64,000 nt of DNA from Paenibacillus pasadenensis (GTDB lineage: Bacteria > Bacillota > Bacilli > Paenibacillales > Paenibacillaceae). The DNA is taken from contig NZ_JAMBOT010000007.1 of the NCBI RefSeq assembly GCF_023715725.1, forward strand, positions 62,001 through 126,000, written 5' to 3'. The position numbers and the translations under genes are program-made. This document shows positions 57,354 to 64,000 of the stretch, piece by piece. Numbering within the stretch: position 1 is the stretch's first letter; every line of letters begins with the position of its first letter. The notes under the pieces were generated by a model. The model worked only from the letters and a program-made list of their open reading frames with translations. It was not told the DNA's origin and ran no database searches.

Positions 57354-58498
57354 GGGGTGTCTAGCTCCTTTGCACCGGCTCTGGCACGCCTTCCTAGCAA
57401 ATGCCCCAGCCGCTGCCGATAAATTCGGGAATACAGAGACAGCAAAGAACCGCCTTGTTCTTCCTTGAACTGAGAACGCGCATAATCTGCAGGCGGCAGA
57501 AACAAATATTTGAAATGGCTCAGCATGGCGGCCGTATGGTCGAACGTCACAAAAATCGAGCAAAGCCGGAACAGATAATACCGGCGGCTTTTAATTCCAA
57601 CCCCAGCCTCGCGCATCAGCTGCTCGCTCCAGAAGGGCCATCTAATGCGCCGGTCAAGCGGCTTGACCCATTGCAAGGTCGGGCAAAGACGGTATACAAG
57701 CGACAAAACGGCAGTCAGCTTGGCAAGATTGCCATCGAGTCTCGCTTTATTCCAGAGCGATTCATAGGAAAAGCCATCCCATGTCTGATCGATTACTTGA
57801 GCAATATCGACGATATATTTGAGCGAGAGCATGTGATGATTAAAACCGTGCAAAGCGGTATGATACAGGGTATCCTCATCGTTAAGCTCACGGACATAGC
57901 GGTAGCCGGTTAATGGAATGGTCCGGCTCCATAACGCTTCGAGATCCGTTTCGTGATGATGAGAACGCATGATACTCCAGTGCAGCTCAACCGCTAGAAA
58001 CGGAAACATAGGATTATTGTAAAATTTGTTGAACTGGAGATGGAAATGATCGTCGTCTAGTGTTTCTCCATCTCCGAAACTAAGCTGTTTCAACAGCGCC
58101 GAAGCCCGCTCCAAATCCGATGGTCGAACCAGCACATCAATGTCCGTTGTTGGGCGGGCTGCAAAATGGCCGAAGAAGCGCTCCGACATGCGGATGCCTT
58201 TGAGCACAAGGAGAGGGATTTCTTCTTGCTCAAAGGCCCGAAACAGCTTTTTCTGTTCCGCACGGATCAGCATGTTCTGGTAGAGAATCCGTTCCGACTC
58301 GGCTTTAAGCTCAGCCTGGAGCCATTCCGGCGTCTGCTCGAGCAGATCCCTGCTTTGCAACAAATGATAGAATTGGCTTCCGGTGAATGAGCCTCGAATA
58401 TCCTCCCACGCCTTTTTCCAGCCTGCATCACTCCGGCCTAGAGTTCTCTCTCCGCTGTAGATCTGATCCAACAAGCGGACCGCTTCACTCGCTTTCAT
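57350..58498 (-). CDS. Uncharacterised nucleotidyltransferase (NTP_transf_5 type)
   Basis: 382 residues from the ATG at 58498 (AGGAAG ahead). FEQEEIPLLVLKGIRMSERF, then HFAARPTTDIDVLVRPSDLE with the D-x-D metal site, VELHWSIMRSHHHETDLEAL and HTALHGFNHHMLSLKYIVDI. Family members occur in lasso peptide loci (for example with a peptide kinase) and in capsule clusters. It may modify the peptides or a glycan; the position between rhamnose genes and LCP leaves both open. Confidence 0.82.
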   Translation of the reverse strand: MKASEAVRLLDQIYSGERTLGRSDAGWKKAWEDIRGSFTGSQFYHLLQSRDLLEQTPEWLQAELKAESERILYQNMLIRAEQKKLFRAFEQEEIPLLVLKGIRMSERFFGHFAARPTTDIDVLVRPSDLERASALLKQLSFGDGETLDDDHFHLQFNKFYNNPMFPFLAVELHWSIMRSHHHETDLEALWSRTIPLTGYRYVRELNDEDTLYHTALHGFNHHMLSLKYIVDIAQVIDQTWDGFSYESLWNKARLDGNLAKLTAVLSLVYRLCPTLQWVKPLDRRIRWPFWSEQLMREAGVGIKSRRYYLFRLCSIFVTFDHTAAMLSHFKYLFLPPADYARSQFKEEQGGSLLSLYSRIYRQRLGHLLGRRARAGAKELDTP

Positions 58499-58595
58499 CG
58501 CGTTCTTCCTTTCCATACCGAGTCATCCGGCACACTGCTCTAAAGTGGTTTAAAAAGTACCATTGCGCCAAAGCACGATCACGATCCGGTCCGTA

Positions 58596-59495
58596 TTAAG
58601 AGTGTCGTGAATCGGCGCGCCTTCCCCCATAACCTACGGCACCAAGGTTTTCCATTGCCAAAAACTGCTGCAGCGCCTCGCGCCAATGGCGCATAACCGG
58701 GAAGCCGCCTTGCGCTAAAGCCTCATGCGCAAAGACCGAGTAGCCGGGACGTATCGCCGGACGGACGAACTGGTCGCTTGTTACAGCCTGCAGTTGCACC
58801 GAAAGGCCTGCCTCTTCAAAAATAGCCGCTGCGAATTCATGCCAAGAGCAGGAGCCCGAATTGGACACATGATAGACTCCGTAACGATCGCTGCGGATGA
58901 GCGCGACGATGCAGCCTGCCAGGTCGCGGGTAAAGGTTGGACAGCCGAACTGATCACCTACAACGGAAAGCGGCTTTCCTTGGCGGGCCAATTGCAGCAT
59001 TGTGCGGACAAAGTTGCTGCCATGCAAGCCGTATACCCAGGAGGTGCGCACGACGAATGCCTTACTGGAAAAAGCCAACGTTTGCCGCTCCCCTTCCAGC
59101 TTGGATGCACCATACACATTCACCGGACTGGTCGCAGCGGTTTCCGCAATCGGCGCAACTGCCGTACCGTCAAACACATAGTCCGTGCTGACGTAGACCA
59201 GCTTCGCACCGGCCTTCTCCGCAGCTTGAGCAATAAAGCCCGCCCCGTCGCCGTTTATCTTGAAGGCCAGCCCAACCTCGGCTTCCGCCTGATCCACCTT
59301 GGTATAAGCTCCGCTATGAATGATTACGTCCGGCGAGATCCGGCCAATCACCTCATCGACTTCATCCTGGCTGCTGAAATCCAGCTCCGAACGGGTTAAC
59401 CCGTGCACCTCGTAACCTTCCGCCAACAACAAAGAGACCAGATCGGTTCCGAGCTGGCCTCCTGCGCCTGTTACGATAACTCGCTGTTTAACCAT
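58596..59495 (-). CDS. rfbD: dTDP-4-dehydrorhamnose reductase
   Basis: 299 residues from the ATG at 59495, which lies inside the last codons of rfbB. Last step of dTDP-L-rhamnose synthesis. Rossmann motif VIVTGAGGQLGTDLVSLL, HSGAYTKVDQAE, YVSTDYVFDGTA and VYGASKLEGERQ (YxxxK). Last gene of the rml operon. Confidence 0.95.
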   Translation of the reverse strand: MVKQRVIVTGAGGQLGTDLVSLLLAEGYEVHGLTRSELDFSSQDEVDEVIGRISPDVIIHSGAYTKVDQAEAEVGLAFKINGDGAGFIAQAAEKAGAKLVYVSTDYVFDGTAVAPIAETAATSPVNVYGASKLEGERQTLAFSSKAFVVRTSWVYGLHGSNFVRTMLQLARQGKPLSVVGDQFGCPTFTRDLAGCIVALIRSDRYGVYHVSNSGSCSWHEFAAAIFEEAGLSVQLQAVTSDQFVRPAIRPGYSVFAHEALAQGGFPVMRHWREALQQFLAMENLGAVGYGGRRADSRHS

Positions 59496-60507
59496 TGGCG
59501 GGTTCACTGTAACGAAAGTCATATCCGTTTAAATATTGGCCGGATTGAATATCCCTCCACCAAACTTCATTCTCCAAATACCAGTCAATCGTCTCCACGA
59601 TGCCGGTCTCAAACGTATATTTGGGCTGCCAGCCAAGCTGCGACTCCAGCTTTGCCGGATCGATGGCATAACGGCGGTCATGTCCGAGGCGGTCTTCCAC
59701 GTAACGGATGAGCGCCTTGGAGTTGCCCAGGCGTTCAAGAATAAGCTCTACAATCTGGATATTCGTCCGTTCATTGTGCCCGCCGATGTTGTACACCTCA
59801 CCGGACTTGCCCTGGTGAAGCACCAGATCGATGGCGGCGGCGTGATCCCGAACATGCAGCCAATCCCGAATGTTCAAGCCGTCCCCGTATACAGGAAGCT
59901 CTTTTCCGTCCAGCGCATGCGTAATCATGAGCGGGATAAGCTTTTCCGGGAAATGAAACGGCCCGTAATTGTTGGAGCAGCGGGTAATGTTCACGTTCAT
60001 GCCGTAGGTTTCATGGTAGGCGCGAACGAGCAGATCGCCAGCCGCTTTGCTCGCAGAATACGGACTGTTAGGGGCAAGCGGCGTTTCTTCCGTAAAATAA
60101 CCCGTTGCACCAAGAGATCCGTAAACCTCATCGGTTGAGATTTGAATGTATTTATCGATGCCATATGTACGAGCGGCTTCCAGCAGCACCTGCGTGCCGG
60201 AAATATTCGTTGTCACAAAAATGCCCGGGTCGCTGATGCTCCGGTCCACATGCGATTCCGCTGCAAAGTTGATGATAGCGTTAATGGAATAGGTGCGCAG
60301 CAGGTGGCGAACGAGCGCCTCGTTGCAGATGTCGCCTTTTACAAAACGGTAGTTCTCATCGTTCTCCAGATCCGTGAGATTATCCAGGTTGCCCGCGTAC
60401 GTCAGCTTGTCGAGGTTGACAATCAAGTAATCCGGGTGCGTTTCTCTCATATGACGAATAAAATTGCTGCCGATAAATCCTGCTCCGCCTGTAACCAGTA
60501 GGTTCAT
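59488..60507 (-). CDS. rfbB: dTDP-glucose 4,6-dehydratase
   Basis: 339 residues from the ATG at 60507 (GAGGAG ahead). NLLVTGGAGFIGSNFIRHM, HVDRSISDPGIFVTTNI, STDEVYGSL, YSASKAAGDLLVRAYHETYG (YxxxK) and NNYGPFHFPEKLIPLMI. Oxidises and dehydrates dTDP-glucose, second step of the rhamnose route. Between rfbC and rfbD in the operon. Confidence 0.96.
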   Translation of the reverse strand: MNLLVTGGAGFIGSNFIRHMRETHPDYLIVNLDKLTYAGNLDNLTDLENDENYRFVKGDICNEALVRHLLRTYSINAIINFAAESHVDRSISDPGIFVTTNISGTQVLLEAARTYGIDKYIQISTDEVYGSLGATGYFTEETPLAPNSPYSASKAAGDLLVRAYHETYGMNVNITRCSNNYGPFHFPEKLIPLMITHALDGKELPVYGDGLNIRDWLHVRDHAAAIDLVLHQGKSGEVYNIGGHNERTNIQIVELILERLGNSKALIRYVEDRLGHDRRYAIDPAKLESQLGWQPKYTFETGIVETIDWYLENEVWWRDIQSGQYLNGYDFRYSEPANG

Positions 60508-60529
60508 TCTCTCTACATCTCCTCTAAAA

Positions 60530-61075
60530 TTAGAAATTATGCTCGGCCTCACGGAAGCCGGGATGGATTTTATCTTTGTCCGACAGAACAACTTTTACGG
60601 TCGGCCAATCGATGCCTAGCTCCGGATCGTCCCAGCGAATTCCCCGGTCATGCTCTTTCGAATAATACTCATCGACTTTATACATAACCTGCGCATTCGT
60701 CGTAAGCGTGCAGAAGCCATGGGCAAAACCTTTTGGCACGAGCAGCTGGCGTTTGTTCGCTTCGCTCAAAATAAATCCTTGCCACTGGCCATAGGTCGAC
60801 GACTGCTTACGAAGATCCACGACAACATCGTAAATAGCGCCGCTCACACAGCGAACCAGCTTCGTTTGCGCCTTCGGATTCAGCTGGTAATGCAGCCCTC
60901 TCAGCGTACCGGGCTCTTGAGACATCGAATGGTTATCTTGGATAAAGTTATGTTCAATCCCGGCCTGACGGAATTTCTGTTCATTATAACTTTCCGTAAA
61001 AAAGCCCCGATTGTCGCCGAATACGTCGGTCTCTACAATCAGGACTCCATCAAGCTTAGTCGGAATACTATTCAT
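60530..61075 (-). CDS. rfbC: dTDP-4-dehydrorhamnose 3,5-epimerase
   Basis: 181 residues. Cupin fold with DVFGDNRGFFTESYNEQKFR, FIQDNHSMSQEPGTLRGLHY (catalytic His in RGLHYQ), VRCVSGAIYDVVVDLRK and PKGFAHGFCTLT. Third enzyme of dTDP-rhamnose synthesis. Confidence 0.96.
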   Translation of the reverse strand: MNSIPTKLDGVLIVETDVFGDNRGFFTESYNEQKFRQAGIEHNFIQDNHSMSQEPGTLRGLHYQLNPKAQTKLVRCVSGAIYDVVVDLRKQSSTYGQWQGFILSEANKRQLLVPKGFAHGFCTLTTNAQVMYKVDEYYSKEHDRGIRWDDPELGIDWPTVKVVLSDKDKIHPGFREAEHNF

Positions 61076-61091
61076 ATTTATTCAAGCTCCT

Positions 61092-61841
61092 TTACACCTT
61101 TGCCGCGATACGGCCAAAGTTCAAGTCGAATGAATCGTGGCGAACCAGCTCATTGGCATTAGCCCAGGATTCATGCGTTCCTGCATCCGTCCACCAGCCG
61201 CTCAGCACGTCATAGGTCAGCAGCCCTTGCTGGATATACGCGTTGTTAACGTCCGTAATCTCCAGCTCGCCGCGACCGGAAGGTTTAAGGCCTTTGACAA
61301 TCTCAAATACATTGTTGTCGTACATATAGATGCCGGTTACCGCCATTTTACTTTTCGGCTGTTTAGGCTTCTCTTCAATAGATACGATGAGTGAACCGTC
61401 CAGCTCCGCAACGCCGTAACGCTCGGGGTCATGAACCTCTTTCAGCAGAATTTTAGCTCCGCTGCCCTGCTGCTTGAAATTGTCAACAAACGGCTTCATA
61501 TCGTCCTGGAACACGTTGTCCCCGAGAATAACCGCCATCGGTTCATTTCCAATAAAGCTCTTGGCCAATCCAAGCGCCTGTGCGATACCGCCAGCCTGAT
61601 CCTGAACCTTGTAGGAGAAGCTAACGCCGAACTCATAACCGCTCCCCAAAAGATTAACGACATCGCCCATATGGTCACGTCCCGTGACAATGAGGATGTC
61701 GTCGATTCCCGCTGCTTTTAATTTGTAGATGGAATGGTAGATCATCGGGTACTGGCCAACCGGTAGCAAATGTTTGTTGGTCACCTTGGTCAAAGGATAA
61801 AGTCTAGAGCCTGTTCCGCCTGCGAGGATAATGCCTTTCAT
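61092..61841 (-). CDS. rfbA: Glucose-1-phosphate thymidylyltransferase (short form)
   Basis: 249 residues, the short RmlA form lacking the usual C-terminal extension. [46 protein letters not shown] and the end [15 protein letters not shown]. First enzyme of the rhamnose pathway. The ATG overlaps the stop of the glycosyltransferase gene (ATGA), so expression is coupled. Confidence 0.95.
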   Translation of the reverse strand: MKGIILAGGTGSRLYPLTKVTNKHLLPVGQYPMIYHSIYKLKAAGIDDILIVTGRDHMGDVVNLLGSGYEFGVSFSYKVQDQAGGIAQALGLAKSFIGNEPMAVILGDNVFQDDMKPFVDNFKQQGSGAKILLKEVHDPERYGVAELDGSLIVSIEEKPKQPKSKMAVTGIYMYDNNVFEIVKGLKPSGRGELEITDVNNAYIQQGLLTYDVLSGWWTDAGTHESWANANELVRHDSFDLNFGRIAAKV

Positions 61842-63064
61842 ACTTTTACCACTCCTTTTGTAGGGTACGTAACGATATTTGAAGGTGATTGTATGTTTTC
61901 GCTACTAAAAATCTCTTCATATTTCTGAATTATTGAATTCCATGAATAAGCAGTTTGAACCCTATTAACAGCCCTTTCTCCATATTCCTGTATTATTTTT
62001 GAATCCAAATCATCACAATTAGAAATTAATGTTGCTAGACTGTTAGGGTTCTTATCAAAATAAAGTGCACCGTTCTCTCCTACTTCTCGATTAAAAACAA
62101 CATCCAATAGTAAATTTAAAGATGTGCTTGCCAGTGCCTCTAATAGTGAAGGATTTGTCCCTCCTACCTCATGTCCATGAAAGTATCCGTATGCTTCTTC
62201 CCTTATCTTTTTTAACAACTCTGGATCGTATACAGTTCCAACAAATTTAATCCTTTTATCTTTATCAAATCCTGTTTTTTCAAGAAGCTCTTTATAAAAC
62301 GAGTTGTTTTCAACATTAGATATAATCACGAAATCCTTTTTGGTATCAGACTTCATAAATTCTCGTATCATTAATTCGTAGTTATTTTCTGGAACAAACC
62401 GTCCAACAACTAAATAATATTGACGAATTCGAATTTCTTTCTCTTTTAACCAATTCACAAATGGAAGATGGCTATCGCTTAGTGTAGATCGCGTTGTATC
62501 TGCTCCATATGCTATGAATTTTGTCAACGGCTTAAATCGGGAGTATTCTTTGTGAATATATGTTTCAATTCCTTTGGAGTCACAAATAAGCAAATCAGCT
62601 CTTTTTACCATCATAGACTCAGATATCTTCCAATATTTCCTTATTAGGAAGTTCCATTTGGATCGTTTCCATTCATGACCATCTGGATTGACGTATATTT
62701 TCGTATTAAATTCATTAAGTCTTCTCTTGTAATAGTTCAAAAATGGGCCGATCCGACATGCCAATATGTAAATAACACTATTTTGAATATTGTTTTCTTT
62801 GATATAGTGATAACATTCTTTTAAACTAAGTACATCATATAGAACAGCTTTTCCGCTTCCAATATTAGGGACCGAAATGTTAAAGCAACGCGCTCCGTTG
62901 TATATATTAATTTCCTTGTTCTCAGCCAGACATGAGACATGGTAATGAATATCATCATTCTGTCGACTTTTTGTTAACTGTTCAACAAAAGTCTCAAACC
63001 CGCCATACTTAGCCGGAATTCCCTTTGATCCGATTATAAAAATATGATTTTTTATTGAACTCAT
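61838..63064 (-). CDS. Rhamnosyltransferase-like glycosyltransferase (DUF1972)
   Basis: 408 residues from the ATG at 63064 (AAAGGAAG ahead). N-terminal DUF1972 domain: [52 protein letters not shown]-terminal GT4 domain with [38 protein letters not shown] and [18 protein letters not shown]. This arrangement occurs in beta-1,4-rhamnosyltransferases of streptococcal capsules. Strongly AT-rich compared with the rml genes it is coupled to. Confidence 0.88.
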   Translation of the reverse strand: MSSIKNHIFIIGSKGIPAKYGGFETFVEQLTKSRQNDDIHYHVSCLAENKEINIYNGARCFNISVPNIGSGKAVLYDVLSLKECYHYIKENNIQNSVIYILACRIGPFLNYYKRRLNEFNTKIYVNPDGHEWKRSKWNFLIRKYWKISESMMVKRADLLICDSKGIETYIHKEYSRFKPLTKFIAYGADTTRSTLSDSHLPFVNWLKEKEIRIRQYYLVVGRFVPENNYELMIREFMKSDTKKDFVIISNVENNSFYKELLEKTGFDKDKRIKFVGTVYDPELLKKIREEAYGYFHGHEVGGTNPSLLEALASTSLNLLLDVVFNREVGENGALYFDKNPNSLATLISNCDDLDSKIIQEYGERAVNRVQTAYSWNSIIQKYEEIFSSENIQSPSNIVTYPTKGVVKV

Positions 63065-63088
63065 TCGTATCTTCCTTTCCAAATAAAA

Positions 63089-63112
63089 AAAGCAGCCTAT
63101 AGGCTGCTTTTA
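63089..63112 (-). terminator. Intrinsic terminator between glycosyltransferase genes
   Basis: Arms AAAGCAGCC and GGCTGCTTT, then TTTTTTTATTT on the minus strand. The stop codon of the upstream gene (63110-63112) abuts the stem. Only about 20 bases separate it from the next ribosome site. Confidence 0.85.
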
Positions 63113-64000
63113 TGCGGTGATTGTTCTATAAATGGGAAGTATTTGAGATAAATGATTCTTAGCATCAAAAACATACTCCGCTTTTTTTCTTGCATTTTGA
63201 CATAACTCCAAGTAATTCTTTTCCGGAAGTGTTTGCATTATATCAATCTTACTCGCCAACTCGTCTGAGTTCTTAGCCTCAAATAAATATCCATTAATAC
63301 CATTATCAATATGTTCCGGAATGCCACCAATATTACTTCCTATAACAGGTTTACCACTTGCAAATGTTTCAATAAGTGCTAATGGACCATTTTCATACCA
63401 TTCTGATGGCATAATAACACATTTCGCATTACTGATTATTTGTTCGAGATTAGAACCGCTTATAAAACCTAACATTTCAACCTTTTCTTCCAAACCGTTT
63501 TGATTAATAAAATCATTGATTAAGTCAGTCAACGGGCCAGTTCCTGCTATTTTCAGCTTAGCTGATCCGGAGATCTTTTTCATAGCCTCCAGAAGCGTAA
63601 GTATCCCTTTTTCTTCCGACAATCTCCCTAAATATAACATATAATCTTTGTGTAAGTAACTGGGCGAAATAGAATTAGTATCGAGAAAATTAGGAATATA
63701 CGAAATTTTAGTTTGAGGAAATCCCCATTCAATCATCTTATCCTTGTAAAACTGACTCGGTGTAATAAAGTGATCAATATACTCTTCATAAACCTTCATG
63801 CCATGATGAAGATAAGCTTCGAGCATAGAAATCAAACTTCCACTCAAAGAATTTTTAGTACAGCGATTTAACATAACATTATAAAATTTTCCATCCTTAC
63901 ATTTCTCACATATCTGGTTTTTATGAAGCATTTTATAGTTAGGACACATTACTTTTAAATCATGAACCGTATAAATAACTGGAATTTTTCTTTTTTTTAG
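63110..64000 (-). CDS. Glycosyltransferase family 4 protein, 5' end outside the window
   Basis: The frame continues to the window edge (KIPVIYTVHDLKVMCPNY), so at least 297 residues are coded here and the N-terminal part is missing; an internal ATG at 63949 is not the start. The four-Cys stretch CPNYKMLHKNQICEKCKDGK is typical of GT4 proteins. C-terminal domain: MLYLGRLSEEKGILTLLEAM, LKIAGTGPL, KVEMLGFISGSNLEQIIS and MPSEWYENGPLALIETFASG with the conserved Glu. AT-rich. Part of the surface glycan cluster. Confidence 0.9.
   Translation of the reverse strand, partial: LKKRKIPVIYTVHDLKVMCPNYKMLHKNQICEKCKDGKFYNVMLNRCTKNSLSGSLISMLEAYLHHGMKVYEEYIDHFITPSQFYKDKMIEWGFPQTKISYIPNFLDTNSISPSYLHKDYMLYLGRLSEEKGILTLLEAMKKISGSAKLKIAGTGPLTDLINDFINQNGLEEKVEMLGFISGSNLEQIISNAKCVIMPSEWYENGPLALIETFASGKPVIGSNIGGIPEHIDNGINGYLFEAKNSDELASKIDIMQTLPEKNYLELCQNARKKAEYVFDAKNHLSQILPIYRTITA

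Noticed and set aside
52846-58498. Complete lasso peptide cluster
   Set aside because: Kinase, RRE protein and nucleotidyltransferase are present, but no transglutaminase-like protease and no asparagine-synthase-like cyclase, and the peptides lack a typical lasso core with Gly/Ala/Ser/Cys at position 1 and Asp/Glu at 7-9 after a Thr.

Overview
The window reads as chromosomal DNA of a spore-forming Paenibacillaceae bacterium (Paenibacillus/Cohnella type). Evidence: an H-type small acid-soluble spore protein, a groESL operon behind a CIRCE element, T-box leaders on leuA, and a block matching the Bacillus subtilis ydiB-groEL neighbourhood (tsaE-tsaB-rimI-tsaD, an ABC-F protein, moaC, tatA-tatC, groES-groEL). 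This block is rearranged and lacks the rex gene of Bacillus. No rRNA, tRNA, insertion sequence, prophage or CRISPR array was seen.

Layout. 1-5.3 kb: small exported proteins, an SPFH protein with a ribbon-helix-helix partner, a CorA-type transporter and a KtrB-type K+ channel. 5.4-12.2 kb: a signalling operon of two hybrid histidine kinases flanking a CheR methyltransferase. 12.4-17 kb: a COG0523 metallochaperone GTPase behind an odd leader, a general stress protein and GlgC. 17-24 kb: groESL, Tat translocase, molybdenum cofactor genes and 5-formyl-THF cyclo-ligase. 24-33.5 kb: ABC-F protein, a 52-bp repeat array, leuA behind two tandem T-boxes, a NAGPA-domain protein, and a WYL regulator with an NmrA-like protein. 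33.5-38 kb: the t6A operon and a YitT protein. 38-43.7 kb: spore genes, a candidate non-stop small basic protein, split NHEJ genes (Ku, ligase, polymerase) and cardiolipin synthase. 44-52 kb: bactofilin, a nuclease-like protein, an ABC-2 exporter, two Cys4 paralogues and a DUF1854/ABC transporter pair. 52.8-64 kb: a RiPP-like locus (two paralogous peptides, HprK-like kinase, PqqD-like protein, S24/S26-like peptidase) joined to LCP, VanZ and nucleotidyltransferase genes, then a dTDP-rhamnose operon and AT-rich glycosyltransferases that run off the right end.

Strongest unusual signals: (1) the RiPP-like locus, which has lasso-style accessory genes but no lasso cyclase or protease; (2) a 15-bp palindrome GATAC-N5-GTATC at four places, in front of the peptide genes, the kinase and both Cys4 genes, suggesting a small regulon; (3) a small basic ORF at 38151 whose transcript should be cut by an intrinsic terminator before its stop codon, the arrangement used by the ribosome-rescue factors ArfA and BrfA; (4) a family of 51-52-bp hairpin repeats forming three intergenic arrays plus one solitary unit, with compensating changes in the hairpin arms; (5) five 13-residue repeats inside the essential gene tsaB.
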